Position numbers and translations under genes: made by a program. From Cryptomeria japonica (lineage: Eukaryota; Streptophyta; Pinopsida; Cupressales; Cupressaceae), in the NCBI RefSeq assembly GCF_030272615.1, contig NC_081405.1, forward strand, positions 20,413,047-20,477,046: a DNA stretch of 64,000 nt, read 5' to 3'. The notes beneath the pieces are model-generated. The model did not search any database and was not told the origin of the DNA. It was given only the letters and a program-made list of their open reading frames with translations. Below are positions 33,384 to 47,990 of the stretch, piece by piece; the stretch's first letter is position 1; every line of letters begins with the position of its first letter.

Positions 33384-36300
33384 CTCTTACCATTTTTTAT
33401 AATCATCATTATAATACTTGGATAAAACTTGATAGACATATGTTTTCATTCTTTATGGTCTTGGTAGTGTAATATTGTTTAGGATGAGCCATCCTTAGTA
33501 TGTAATTTCATCTTAATGATTCTCGTTTTAATTTTGTATGCAGAAAATTGTGAGTGCAAGACTAAGAAGATTAAAATATTTAAACTAACAATCAAGAAAA
33601 CATAAATCAACCAAACACTCAAGATAAGGACACTAAAAGGAAATTAAATAAACAAATAATGCAAACAATCACAAGTGCAAACTCAATTTCCTTGATTCGA
33701 TTGTCCTTTGGTTTTATGTGTGCTTTCTATATTGCAGATGCTCGATTTCACTCCATGATGGTTGATGCAAGATGAGGATTATGCTAAATGAGATGCAAGA
33801 TGGATGCTAAAATGATAATGGATGTAAAAGATGAGTGAACAATTTGGCATAGCGATGGCATGAAAGCATGAAAGTGGATGGATTGTGAAGGAAAATGAGG
33901 AGATTAATTAGGCCAAGCTAGAAAAAGAGGAGGCATGAAAATGAGACACTTATCCTTGAGAAGGGCAAGTGTCATGGATGGAAATGACAAGTGTCCTTGA
34001 GAGTGCCTTGAGAAGGGAAAGTGTCATGGAAAAGAATGGCAGGTGTCCTTGAGAACATATGTCTATTTGGGAGAGAGACACCCAAATAAGAAGGTTTCAT
34101 TTTGTACAAACGTAAATCGTGCTAACTTCAAAAATAGTCGAAATAATCTTTATTCTTAAATAAACTCATAAATTAGTTAATAAATCTATTTCATTCCACT
34201 TTTCCATCCATAGCTTCATTTGATCATTCCATTTAAATCGTAATAAACATGAAATTTCTTTAAAAGATAAAGATCATTCATTCAATAAATCGATATAAGT
34301 GGTATCTCAATCATACAATACTTAGGCATTTCAAGTTGTCATAAGTTCAATAATAAATAATACAAAGTAAAGGGTGAGATGCGTCTGTTGATCTACATCC
34401 CAAGCTATCGCCAATGCAATCTTTAGCATGAAGACGAGAACAAGATTCGGGCACTTTTTCTGCCCAACCTTGAAGCTTACGCTTCCCCAGAATTCTTAGT
34501 CAATCAAGAATACCCGACCCTACACGAATTTCTTAGCAAAAGAATTCAAAATGCAAGATGGAATCTGGTGCATGCCTAGATGATATATGCATTTTCAATT
34601 TTCTAATTCTTTTAAGAAACAAGCATTATCAATCAAGGATATGGTAGAGAGCATAAATAAAATAATTCCATCTATTTCAATGGTTTATTCAATTTGATTA
34701 CTCGGCCGAGTATAATGCCATGCATAGCAAAAATAAATAGTTTGGAAAAAACAACTATTCTCTTTAAGATTCCATATTCGGCACCCGTCCCGAAAGGTAA
34801 CTTTCCATACATAAGCCTATCTAGCTTTGTTCACATAAATCTAGAATAAATAAATATATATAGAAGACAATATTTTGCCTTTTCAATTCTAGCTTCCTAT
34901 ATCTCATAAGATAATAATATAATGTTTAAGAAGACAATCTTTCATTTAATAGAAATTGAAAGAATCAATCTTTTATTACAACCAATCCTATCTGACAAGA
35001 AGCAATCTTTCATGGATAAACAAATATACATCTGAAAGAAAACAATTTTTCGCTTCTATCTTTCAAGCAATTTAAAGACAAGAATTAAATATTAAGAAGG
35101 TGTAACACATGCATGTATCTTTACATAGAAATTGAATAAAATGAGCACACATTCTTTTATCCAATTATCAAAACATTTAAATAACACAATCATTAACATG
35201 CATTCCATTTCTTATGGTTTTAGAATTCTAAGTTTATATCGTCTAAGCTCTCTATCTTCTCATGTGTCTTGGTTCATTTACCTCTTTTCTCAAAGCATCA
35301 TATTTAGTTTAATACTAATATGTGACTTTTCATGATTTAAATACTCAACTCACTGATTTTACTAATTTACCAAAACAATAATCTAACATGATGAAAATTC
35401 ATAAAGCACCTATCTATATGGCCTTTTTTAATGAGACACCTAATAACCATCTTTTCACTTAATGCAAGGATCTAATTTGAAAGTGTAAGTCTTTTCTTTA
35501 TGATATCAAATTAAACTTCACTATTTAATAAGTCATAATCCTAATATTTCATCTTCTTCGTAGTTCAATTTCAGAGTCTCTCTCTCTAACCTCTTACTCT
35601 GTTCCTAGAGGATTTCGTGGTCCATTTTCTATGAATTTCACTTATGTTTTTCAACAATTTTTAAGAACATATTTCATTATTGCATATATATTTACATGAT
35701 CGTATTTTAAAACAATTAAAAATGGTTCATATCGCAATTCTAACCCTTCCATTATAATATTGCATAAATCTAAAACTAGATCATTCTTTATCTCTTAAAT
35801 CTTTATAAGAAAACATGCTAGATTTGAGCCTACCTCAAGTAATGTGATCCATGTCTATTATGATCCCTGATAACTTCAAATTGTCTGCAATACATCTGGA
35901 TTCCAATGTTTTCCACCTCGGCGCTCTTCTATCTCACGAGCTCTCTATTCCTAGTTCTTATCCTTTCTATATTCTGAGAATTTCTCTAATAATAATAAAG
36001 CAACTAACACTCATTCAAGAGCCTAACCTCTGAGTTCGACACTAAATCGAAGATGAGCATCGACGATCTTTTACAACTCAGTCGTAAACACATCCAAATC
36101 TCCACTATTCTATTCTCTCTAATCTCTTGTCGCTCTTCTACATTCTTGCTCTCCTCTATCCTACTCTCCTCTATCTTGCTTCCCTCTAACTTCCTTTCCT
36201 CTTCTCTTTTCTCTCTAGCTCCAACTTGCTATCCTTCTCTCTCAAGCCCTTGCCTCTATTTAAACTATTTTTCCCTATGTAATCTGCTATATCTTCGTTA

Positions 36301-37850
36301 TTGTTATGAGTTTGACACCTTAGCTATATTTTTGACAGGTCTCTCACTCCTCTTCTCCACATCTACTCCTTCCTAAGAGACTCCCCAATCTGTCTACCTC
36401 TCCTTTAACTACCTTGTCGACATGTCTAGGGTGCTTGGATCCTAACTGTTGTTCTCTACAGCTGAGTCGACTTTACTAAAAATGACTTCCCTAAAATTTG
36501 CAAAGTTAAGTTAAATTAACTTCTTACTATACATGTCGATCAAGGTAGACATTGGTGGCTTTACGTGGGCTGGTAACCCACGTTACCATTAATGCATGCC
36601 ACATGTTTTGGCAACTTGCAATGTGGATGTTCTTTTATGCAAATTAAAAAGGAGTGGTCGGTGTTTAAATAAAAGGGAGAAGTGGTCGGTGGTAATACCG
36701 ACCCCTCCCTTTATATAAGGGGAGTAGTCGATATTACTATCAGCCACCCTCATTAAGTTTTAATTTTAAAAAAAAAACTAACCCGCCATCAATAAATCAT
36801 TTGTTATTATTATTTTTAATTTTAATTTTATATATATATATATTTAAATAATGACTTCTCAATTTAAGTCGCCTTCCAATTATTTATATAAACATTAAAC
36901 TCGTTAACATTTTTTTTTTTTACTAAACCGTTTCCCATGATTATATATTTAAAATATATTATGGATTTTCATAAAGTAATTTAAATTCCGCAAATCTATT
37001 TACATATTTGATAATTACACACGTATCTATAAGTCCATGATTATTATAACTCTAATACATACATAATACATATACATATTTAATCTCAAATGATTATGTA
37101 TAGATAAAACAAAATTCATGAAGTAATCAAATTTCACAATAATTGGATATTTATATAATAACTATATAGATATATATGTATATGACTAAATCAATTTCTC
37201 ATATATATATATATTATCCAATTTAGAAAAGTAAACTCATAAGTACAATATTTCATACATTTATACATATCTGAACATAAAGAACGTATAAACTTACGAT
37301 CAATATTCATATCTAATCTATTAACAAAACAATCTTACTTTAAAATAAGACATAATATTTCACATTCAGTCATGCAACTTGGATTTAATTCAATCACCTC
37401 TCAAATCATGCAATCAATGCACATGTATAAATATTTAAATCAATCTACTACTCATTTCAATTTAAACAAACATTCAAATAAGATCATTTAAATCATCCAT
37501 CATTACAAGATGCAAATTATAAATCCTAATGAGGTGTGTGAAAGATTTCATCTATTCTAACAAAATACAAGAGCTAAGACAACTCTACCTGAACCATGTT
37601 CTCATCTTCATCTGCGTTCACCAGTTCCTGCATTCACTTGCACTCAGTTACTCATTAGCAATGACAATCCCAATTTTGCAATAAAAATTATTACCGATCA
37701 TTCAATTGTATATAAATCATTTTAGTGCATTCGATCTCCTATCTTATTTCATTGATAATTCCAATTTCATTTCATTTCCAATTCATTTGCGAAAAATAAA
37801 CATTATTTTCTTAATTAAATAATTAATGGAAAAATAGGGTTCGTGACACA
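33384..37850. other. no gene; AT-rich, probable old gypsy LTR or leader sequence
   Basis: No ORF with domain content. Notable parts: a roughly 52-bp imperfect tandem repeat of CCTTGAGAAGGG...AAGTGTCATGG at 33953-34050; a locally GC-richer block at 34376-34530; a pyrimidine-rich run at 36110-36250; and CCTTTATATAAGGGGAG at 36709-36725, which reads as a TATA box on either strand. The phrase GGGAGAGAGAC(A/G)CCCAAA at 34072 recurs at 38136. This suggests an old LTR family, but its ends were not located. Confidence 0.35.
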
Positions 37851-38290
37851 TTCAAAATATGAAGATATTTCCAAATATCGAGATAATTAGGATATTTTCC
37901 CAAATTTTAAGAAATTTCCCCAAATATTAGGAAATTCAAGATATTTCCATTCCAAATATGAAGATATTTCCAAATATCGAGATAATTAGAATATTTTCCC
38001 AGATTTTAGGAAATTTTCCCAAATATTAAAAAATTTAAGATATTTGGGAATGTGCACACATATGGGGAGGGAAAGAGGATAAGGTTGACTAAAACCTATG
38101 GAATAACATGTGTCCTTAAGGACACATGCCTATTCGGGAGAGAGACGCCCAAAGAGGAAGGCTCCATTCCAAATATGAAGATATTTTCAAATATTGGGAT
38201 GTTTAAGATATTTCCCCAAAAGATATTTGGGAATGTGCACATATATGGGGAGGGAAAGAGGATAAGGTTGACTAAAATCTATGATTAGCT
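37851..38290 (+). repeat. tandem modules: 100-bp repeats plus 57-bp module
   Basis: AAATATGAAGATATTTCC units start near 37856, 37955 and 38171, the first two with a 100-base period. A module GGGAATGTGCAC...GGTTGACTAAAA(C/T)CTATG occurs at 38046-38100 and 38230-38283, and again at 41074-41129. Confidence 0.8.
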
Positions 38291-41067
38291 AGGTGGGTAG
38301 GTTTAGAGGACTTGGGTTAAATGAGAGTTAGAGGAGGGTTAAAGTTAGGAGTCATGTGAGGAAACAGAATTAATTTAATTAATTAATTCCATATTGGGAA
38401 AAAGGAGGAAAGGAACTGGTGTAGGAGCACCTAGCTTCATTCTCAGCTTCATTTTCATCACAGGTTTGTTTTTTGTTAGTTTTAAGTTGGAAAGTTGTCT
38501 AGGATGTTTTTAAGGTTGTTCTAGGTTGTTTGGATGAGTTTTGAACTCATTGTGTGGTTTTGGTTTCTTGTTTTCATCTTTTTGCTCAAAGTTGTCAGTT
38601 TGGTGTTGCCTGGCAAAATGATGCAAAAATGAGTTTTTAATGTGGTTTTTGTTTTAAAAGGTTTTAGACATGTTTTATGCTTGGGTTTTAGGTGTGAGAA
38701 GTGTTTTTAGGTGATTGTTAGTCTTGGAGGTCAATCTTGCATTTTCTAGGCACCAAAAGTTGTCATTTAGGCATCAAAATGTCAATTTTAGGTGCTCTTG
38801 GACATGTACCTATCTGTACAGGAGGCTAACCAACTGGGAGAGGTATTTAATCTCCTGTTTGAACCATTGTAAGGGTTGATTTCATGGATTTATGAAGCAT
38901 TTTCCAAGTTTGCACTAGTTTTACTTGGTTTTTCTCTAGTTTTTAACTCCATGTGAATAGCAGTCCATACACCTACTGTACTTGGCAGTACTGTTCTTGC
39001 ATTTTTAGATTCTATTATGTTTTCTTAAGCTTTTCCCTTTGGTGGCATCTAATTTTATCAAGTTTTGAGTTTGTAGCAAAATTAGTTTGAATTGACAGTT
39101 TCACTGCCTTGTCTAGGAAATTGGCAAGGATGCTTGACCAACTTGGCTTCTTGAAGTCCTAAAATGTTCATGGCTTCCCAAGAACCAATTGGTCAACTTG
39201 TAAATTATGTAAATACATGTTTTGTCTTCAAGAATGCAGGTGCAAGGAGTTTCGTGGCCATGGAGCCCTAGGCAAGTGTGCCATTTGGCTAGGGTCTTGT
39301 AAAGGTTTGATGCTTTGCTCTCCCATAGCAAATGCATTCTTCAGGTGGACGGACTTGTCTTGTTGTCCAAGACTGTAAGTGAAATCTAAGAGGCTTTCTA
39401 AGCCAAGAGAAGGAAGATTGCATTTTTAGTTTGTGCAAATTGTAAACAAAAACAGTGAGTCACTGTTTGGTATTAGTTTTCCTTTCTTTTGTTTGCTCTC
39501 CACCATTTATTGGTGTGTGTAAAACCTTGTATCTTCTTTGTTTGTTTGCAAACAAGAGCAAGGAAAGGTGTTTGACCCTTTTCCATGGGTTGGAAAGTTG
39601 CCAAGATCAATTGATGATCTTTGAGGCAAAGTTGTAATGCCCAATTTGTTGCCATAGTCAACTATGACTGGTTTTTACATTCTTTGTTGAAGTTATACAT
39701 GAAATTCTCCTCTCCAAGTGGCAGGTATGAAGGACATCAAGCTTTAAAAGGCAGAGCATTGCTAAGAAAGCACAAACAGATCTTCAAATAGGAGTTTTGA
39801 CAAATGTAAAGTGCAGGTCCAAAGGAGAAAACAGTGAAAAGAGAAAAGTGCAGTCATAAATGACTTGACAGTGAACAAATCTTTGTTGTAATTGCCTAAT
39901 AGCTTTTGTGCAGGGCTAATGAGATATTTGTGTGTCTTTAATGATGGACTTGTTCTCATGTTTTTAAATGTAATTTCTTTTCATGCTAAAGATGTGCTTA
40001 TAGACAGCAATAATGAGAAAGTTGTCAACGTTGCATATGCCTTATGAGCAACTTTTGTAAATCTGATTTCCTAACCTTTGGAAGGTGTAAAACTTGTCTT
40101 TTCATGGCTCATTTAACAAGTAACAGGGTAGAATCAAGGTTGTATAGTCCATGTTGAAGGTCTCCAACTTGTTAGTCATTATTTGCCATTGAAACTCTTG
40201 CAAACCCTCCTTTTTCACCCATTTTTGGGACAGTCACGGAGAAGGCCTAAGAGACCCTGAGACTTTGAAAATCTTCAAGAACTCCCAAAAGGGTGTCTGA
40301 ATATCAACTCCTTTTTGTCTAGATGTCCATCACTTGAGCAGGGTGAGCACAAAACCCCAAATGGAGGGCTAATTCCTTGTAGCCCATTTTAGACCTCAAA
40401 ATTGAGTTTTTGTCAAATCGAGTACAAAAATGGAGGATGTAAGGCATGAAGTTCTTCAATAACAGTTGAAACAAGTTGTCCTTTTATGAATTTAACCTTT
40501 TTGGTGGGAAAGACTCCAAAACTTAGGTTGCAGCACTTGTGAAGGCTTCTACACTCCAAAACGTAGAAGACCAAAAGACACCCAAGGAAACAAAACTTGT
40601 CTCAAACTTATAACTCACTAAGAGGAGACCTTGTGCAATTAGAGAGCAGATAAGGGACAGAGGAATGAATGCCAATTGGGTGAGCAAGGAGTTGGATTAC
40701 CAAACCAAAGTGATTATGGAGTTGAAGCCCTTGAGTAGCCAAGGAGAGTTTGACATAGGGAAGTGGAACAAGGTGAGTTGTTAGATTGCCTTTGAGCTAT
40801 TTGCACTCTGTCCTTGGTGACTACACCTTGAAAACAATAAGGATCTATCACTTAGCAAACATACTAGCCACTCAACAACCACCTAGCATTACCTCCCTAT
40901 CAGGAACAAAAGATGAATTAAATAGTCAAATTATGCATTTGATTTATTTAATAGAAGAAAGAGGTGAATTTAGTTAATTCAATTCAATTTATGATTGTCA
41001 AATAATTAATTAAAAGGGAATTCATTTCCAAATATTAAGATATTTCCCCAAATATTAAGATATTTTA
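38291..41067. other. no gene recognised
   Basis: A 2.8-kb stretch lying between two copies of the 57-bp module (38230 and 41074). It could therefore be the interior of an element whose terminal repeats carry that module. No gag, pol or ORF over 75 codons with domain character is present. Confidence 0.35.
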
Positions 41068-41389
41068 GATATTTTGGAATGTGCACACATATAGAAAGGG
41101 AAAGAGGATAAGGTTGACTAAAACCTATCGTTAGCTAGATTGACTAAAACCTATAGTTAAAGTATAGTTTATTTTGATAAAATTAGTTACGTAATTGTAA
41201 CTAATTTTATTTTATTGATATGAAGAAATAACATAATATCTAAGTTAATACACAAATAATGTAAATATCTAGTTAACGTGAAGAAAAAACCCCAACTACA
41301 TAATGACAAGTATATTCTAATACTTTAGTAAGTTTTAGTAAGTTTTTCTCATTTAACGATGAATGGTGCACTTTTTTTATATTAAATTA

Positions 41390-43950
41390 TATAAAATTAT
41401 TTTATATAAAAGACAAGTGGAATGAAATCAAATCTCCACAAGTCAATACAAAAGTATAAAGATAAAAAAAAGTACCCACATAACTCGGTTAAAGTAATCT
41501 TAGTGTGGGGAGGGTGGTCATGGTCAAGGGGTTGCCTTAGCCATTCAAAAGGTCTTAGGTATGAAGATTGGGCTCCCAAACTATGATGGTAAGTTCTTTG
41601 CCTTCTTTTTTAATAAAGAAAGGTTTTGTGAACAAAAGATAGTAAGGTCATGTGAACAAGAGATAGTAAGGTCCAATAGAGGGAACTTCCCACTGTCATA
41701 CAAATAAGGATGCCATGATCACATTAATAAGTAGAAGACTAGGGGAAGAACACCGATTACCACCCATGTTCCAATAACCGTTCACTCCTTGCACACCCAA
41801 CCTCTCAATTACTAACTTTAAGGAAACCAAAACAAAAAACTGAATGTCCATTAATAAATTTCACATGTACCAATAGCTGCTCATTTTTTAGCATTTTTGG
41901 ACCATAATTGGTCCATTTGTGCACCATTATTGGTACCAATAGCGCACGACTACTGGAGCATTTGTGTATAAGTATTGGCAATTTTAAGTGCACGGCTATT
42001 GGGGCATTTTTAAGTAGGTATCGAGTGACACTTTGAAATGTGTACTTTTTGACTCTTGTGCACATAATGGATCTCACAGTGCATCGTTACTACCTAGAAG
42101 CTAGAACAATAACTCTAAACAGTTGAGTTGTATGTGGAGAACAAAAAATTGTCAAAATATGATGTACCATTTAGAATATGTAGATGCGTGAAGTTAACTA
42201 TAACGACTACTGATATGCTTCCCTAACTATGAAATGAGGGAATCCAGTCACGATATTTAGATAAAATGGTCTTATGAAAACCTTATTTAGAACAAACACT
42301 TAGATATGGCCTCATCGGTGTTGTGGAACATACATATTAATGAGAAATAACCCAAAACAATAGCCAAATGAAATCTACAAATAGAAAACCTCTAAAACAA
42401 TCTTTACCAACCAAAACTGACATTTATTGAATTGAATTGAATGATCTAGCTGATTATTTTGAAATTTTGAAAACATGATGTGGCGATCAATAATTGGTAG
42501 TTCTTATTTACATCTGATCACGTGTGCATTCCATTATCATCACTGATAGTTGTGCTGGATTCTGAAGGGCCTACTTGAGATTTTGTGTAGCTTTCAAGTC
42601 CTGTAAATAGTCTAATAACTTTTTTAGACACTCTACAACAGTCGCTATCATCATTCTGGTGATGATTACAGGGAAGCCTCGGGAACTTTTTAATTGAATC
42701 TTGCTCTTTCCTTCATATTTATTGTTGTTTCCACTTTTTCTATATTCATTTGTTTTTTGTTTTGTTTTTAATTTGAGTTATATATTATTTAAAAAAGGAA
42801 AATAGTTTATTTTAAAAGATGGAATAGGATTATATTTTTTTTTTGTTATGTAAATCATGTAGATTCTATAAGAATTTAGTGTGTTGTTTATACATGTTAA
42901 CAATAAAATTAAGTTTGAAAAAGGAAATGGTTGGAGTAATATAAAGTTAGAATGTCATAGAAATGATTATGTAATTAAAGTTATAAAGTTTAAATTTGGA
43001 GGAGGGTCTTGATCATTTTGATTGCTCTAATCTATATTGAAGGTAAGGCTTTTTCATCATTGATCGGCTCCCAACCAATGAGAATGTTATCTTTATTCTC
43101 CTACTTGTAGGGTTGTGAGTTAAGCACATAAGTGGGGGATTAAGTATGATTTTGTTGCAACAAGATGGTAAGGGTTAAACATAGAGACTTCTCTTGACCA
43201 TGAGGAGGGGCCCATTTATGTCAATGAGAGGACTTGGTATGTTGTTGGCATGTCTATGGTAAAGAAATCAACTAGTGTGTTGCTCTACCATTGGAGGAGA
43301 TGGCCATATATGGTAGGTTTGTAAGTAGTGGCAAGCGAAAACAAAGTGCTCACATTGTCAACCCCAAGGGAACTTAGTACAAGTTGGTGAAGGCAAGGGA
43401 TCCCAAGCCATAATATATGGGCACTAGTCCAATGATTGAAAATTCTAGAGATATGCCACCTTCATTGCCACTTTACTGGTTTGCACCTATATTCACATGA
43501 ATGCATTTGATCAACAAAGACTTGGTACAAATCGAAAAAATCTTATCAACTAAAGTATGAGCAAAAATAGTTGCATTTCATCTTTCCATTTAATAAATTA
43601 AATATGTTGTTTTGAAAGCACGTTAACTTGCTAAGTTCATTTGCTTTCAAGTCTAGGTGCATCCCCTAAAAGGACAATGTATCAATTAAAAGGCTTTGAT
43701 CTAAAAGGTTTGAAAAAATCATGGCATGAGACTCTTAAGTAGCCTACACACATAAAAAAAAAAAATACTCTCCCAATATGTCAATATGACATATGTCAAC
43801 ATGCACAAAGATGCAAGTCCAATTGTTCCATACTCCTGAAGTGGACGTCTAAAAGGAATAGTCTCCCAATAAGCTTTGTAATCACCACTGATAACTGAAT
43901 CCACTTTTGTAAATGCTATTACAATTTTTCAAAGGTAAATAAGTATTAAA
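41390..43950. repeat. block A of an old triplicated segment
   Basis: Matches block B and/or C at 41401-41580 (with 44531-44740), 42425-42780 (with 45580-45990 and 48140-48560), 42996-43560 (with 49680-50260) and 43640-43745 (with 46430-46600 and 50335-50500). Order is kept; divergence is high. Confidence 0.65.
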
Positions 43951-46029
43951 TATTTTTGTCACACATGATCCTAGCCATCAAAGTACTTATTCCAATGATC
44001 ATGGATGTACATAAAATGAATTAGTATTTCAAGGTTAATTCCACCTACCCTAACATTCTCCCACTGGAAATTATGCATTCCAATTACATCCATGAGATAT
44101 ATAAAATTTAATCAAGTATAATGATTAAGGCCCATATCCATCCTACACTAAAAGAACTTGTTGATCACTAAAGTGAGCACTAAAGAAATCACAGTCTATA
44201 AATTTCATGGATGTGAGACTATGATTAGTGAAACAACCTCCGAATTTTAAAAGAACCTGCCTCTTTTGATTTTAGGGGAGAGGAAAGGGAGATAAATGTT
44301 TTAAAAGAAACTACATTTAACTTAGGTCCTAATCTTAGGCAATGCGTAAAAAATTTGAATTAATTTTCCATTCCACAAAGCATAAGATAATGGATAATGG
44401 TTGAATGAATTTGTGATAATTCAAAAGGGCACACCCATGATTTAACTCCCAAATTATAGTACAACATTATGAATTACAAAAGCTTGAAGCTTACAATTTA
44501 AATATTAAATTATATAAAATATAATGCACAAATTTATATAAAAGAAAGGTGGAATGAAATCACATCTCCACGAGTCAATACAAATGTCTAAAGACAAAAG
44601 AAAAGAAGTGATATTTCTAAGTAGCAAAAATGTAGCTAATGCAATCTCAATGAGAGGAGGATCGTGGTCAAAGGAGTTGCCTTAGCCATTTAACAAGTCC
44701 TAGCCATCAAGAATAGGCTCCTAATTCATCACAGTATGGACTCTTTATCTTTATCTTTTTCTTAACCAACAAGAATCGTGTGAATAGGAGAAATAATAAA
44801 GTCCAAGTAGAGGAACTTCTCATTATCATGTGAAATGAGGATGTTACAATGATGTGCTATAGAGTGGAAGACTAACAATGAGGTCAGGAAGACCATCCAT
44901 AATGCATAAATTAAGGGGACATTTAGATTTATTTCTAGAATAGATATTATAGCTACGACCATTTTAGTATCCACATAGAGGTGAAACATGCCTATCAATA
45001 GAAGGCGGCAACATATGAACGATAATCTACACAACATGTTAACTCAATACTGACCAAAAATCTGCAAATAAAAAAACTTTAAAGCAACTTTATTAACCTA
45101 GATCTAAATTCATGACATTAACTTTCTCAAAACTTAACACTCAAAACTACAACAAAGTTTAAATAAAAAGTACAGTCTTCAAAATATAATGGAGGATCTC
45201 AATCTTGTGGCTCTTAGCCTCGAGATTCTAAACATAATATGCTCCATAAAACTTGGTCCTAATCCTCTCAACAAACCTTTTACCACTTCTTATGGACAAA
45301 ACACTGGGTAGCTCGACTATAATAAGATTCCTTATATAAAATGATTTTTTTATAAATTTACTATTTTTCTTAATTATTAATAAAAGATTAAAACTTATTC
45401 ATTATAAAAGACAAACAAGTTTCTAAGGCCATACACTCTTGGGAATGAATGAATTTGTGGGCATAGCAAAATTTGCTTTGAAGTTTGGGTGTCAATCAAA
45501 AGAAATGAATTAAAGATTGGAACAATTCTGTACCCTTGCTATCTCAGTCAGTGGAAGTTACAAGAGAGACACAAATTTATTGAACTGAATGATCTGTCTT
45601 AAGAAATTTTGAAATCTTAGAAAACGTAGGTATTGCTGGCAACCAATCTATCGTATGTTTTATCTCCATCTCACCACTTGTGAATTCCATTGTCGTCATA
45701 ATAAATGCTCTTTTGGAAATTGTGGATTCCAGAGGGCCTACTTCAGATTTGGTCCATGCTTTGTAGCTTTCAAGGTCTGTCATATGATATATAACTTTTA
45801 AAAATGTGTACGCTGAACAGTCAATAACTTCTGAACAGTGTGCAATACTTTATTATGGTGATAGGTACAGGGAAGCCATGGAAGTATTCAGCCACAGCCT
45901 TAGGACTTTTTGATTGGATGTTGTGAAATATTACTGTAGAGATCCTTCATATTTATTGTTTCCACTTATTCTAGGTTGAAAAAATAGTTCTATTTTAAGA
46001 AATGGATTGAGTAGAAATCGAAGTTATAA

Positions 46030-46160
46030 TCAATGGGTAGTCATTGTCATTGAGTGTTTGTTAGTTAGAGGTCAATGGTTTAAATCTCGCACATTCGAGG
46101 ATATTTTTCGATTGAACATTTATTGAGGTTGGTAACCAAAATCAAAACCTAATAAGCTAC
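46030..46160 (+). repeat. tRNA-like (SINE-like) patch, copy 1
   Basis: TTAGAGGTCAATGGTTTAAATCTCG, with a B-box-like GGTTTAAATC, then GAGGTTGGTAACCAAAATC. The same layout occurs at 49390-49545. The tRNA origin is only suggested. Confidence 0.35.
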
Positions 46161-47119
46161 GATGATATTGGATGAAGCAATGTTGTAGTTATAAGAAATT
46201 AGGGAAAATATCTACTTTTGTACCAATAATCTTAACTTGATATCAACAAAAATGGAATGTGGAGATGCTAACTAGAAGATATTCTAGTGTCAATACTTTA
46301 TATTTAGATTATTTTATATCATAGACCAAAGGGGTGATGTCGTTACTATGAAATTGTAGGGGTATGCAATTTCTTACCCTACAAATATAAATTCTAAAAG
46401 CACACAAAAGCTAGACTTTTTTAATAAAATCTAGCCTTATCCCTTAAAAGGACATTGTGCCAACTAAATGGCTTTGGTCTAAAAGATTTGAATAAATCAT
46501 GATCTAAGCTTAGATAGCTTGCACATCAGCACAAAACCAAAATAGATGCATGATTTTATTAATGTGCCCACAAAATGGACGTCTAGGGTTTGAAACATCC
46601 CAATAGATCAATCATTTACGAATAGTGAGGCCTCGGTATAGAAAACATAGTGTGAAATGAACAATCGTTTATTCAATAATAAATTGCTCGATAGTTTGGA
46701 AACAATTGCTCTAAATGTGAGAGGGTATCTAAAGAGGCCACCTCATATTCAACTTTTAAATCATAGGTAAATGTAAAGAGAGCTAATTATGCCATTTGTT
46801 GTGTTCATACTTATGGAAAGGATATCAATATTTTACTTCCAATATTTCCACTAGGGTTTTGTCGATCTCAAAGAAATCTTGTGTAGGTGTTGAAAATGTA
46901 ATCTTGTGTAGGGATTGAAAATGTAATACCTCAATAATAAACTAGAAAGACTCTTTATTTTTTGTTTTCAAGTTATAATTGGCCTATATTTGAGATCATG
47001 AGAGAAAAGCAAAAGAAACTTTCGAGAAAAGATCCTGGATAGATTTAATACTTTTGGAAAACTTAAGGGGGTGCATCTTAGATATCTTGACTATTGTTTT
47101 GTCTTACGAATTAATGGTA

Positions 47120-47500
47120 GGTGACCAAGATAGAGACTACAAGTTAATAGAGACCATTAAAAAAATCATTACCCTTCTAGAAGAGCCAATGATAGATGGT
47201 GTCTAAAGCATTCCAAAAAAAAATTGGCCACAAAAGTTATTATTATTGATAGGAACGAAGAGAATGAAAATTCAATCCTTTCCTAGTAGATCTTTTAAGA
47301 GAGACCTAGAGGAAATACAATTCCTTAATAATACTCTCTCTCCTTTTTTTAGCTTAAATTACTTTCATGACCCAATTTGTATGGAGCACAATTACCCATC
47401 TCTAAACATCAAGTAAATCCAAACCTCCAAAGCCTCTAGGAAGGTACCATATGTCCTATGCTATTCTATAAAAATTCTTCTTATGATCAAATTGGCCCAA
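47120..47500 (-). pseudogene. LINE ORF2 C-terminal remnant
   Basis: On the minus strand: IWYLPRGFGGLDLLDV-type words, the segment after reverse transcriptase in plant LINE ORF2 (compare the family's ...CLPKSQGGLGLRDL). Short and full of stops. Confidence 0.55.
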
Positions 47501-47659
47501 ATAAACTCATATAGGAGATTCTCTAGCTTGTGATCATGATAGGAAAGAGGAAGAAAATCTTGAGTAAAAATCCAAGATATATTTAATACTTCTTTTGAAA
47601 AACTTAGAGTGCATCTTAAGAATCTTGACTACTAGTTTGTATTAGAAATTGATGGTAGG

Positions 47660-47990
47660 AGATCAAAATTGAGACTACAGGATAATAGAGAGACTGTTAA
47701 AAAAGTCATTGCTCTTCTAGAAAAGTCGAAGATTGATGGCTTGTCAAGCCTTCCATATAATTTTGATCATAAAAGTTATTATTATCTTGATAAAAACAAG
47801 AGAGATAACAAGAAAATGAGAACCCGATCCTTTTCATTAGATCTCTTCTTTTTTACCTTCAATTTCATGTTCCACACAATTCCCCATCTCTAAACATCAA
47901 GTAAATCCAAGCCTCCAAAGCCTCTAGGAAGGTATCATATGTCCCATACCAATCTAGGAAAGTTCTTATTATGGTCAAAATGCAAACAAA
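47660..47990 (-). pseudogene. second LINE ORF2 C-terminal remnant
   Basis: Same minus-strand peptide words (YLPRGFGGLDLLDV at about 47900-47945, then a Ser/Lys-rich stretch) as at 47120 and 51005. It is separated from the former by about 130 bp, so it represents a repeated rather than a continuous copy. Confidence 0.55.

Larger units (their letters stand above)
44520..47540. repeat. block B of the triplicated segment
   Basis: Parallel to blocks A and C. Includes TTGAACTGAATGATCTG near 45578, a SINE-like patch at 46030-46150 and a LINE remnant at 47120-47500. Confidence 0.65.

Noticed and set aside
36053-36376. 107-codon Ser/Leu-rich plus-strand ORF
   Set aside because: Low-complexity translation of a pyrimidine-rich tract with no domain or conserved neighbour.
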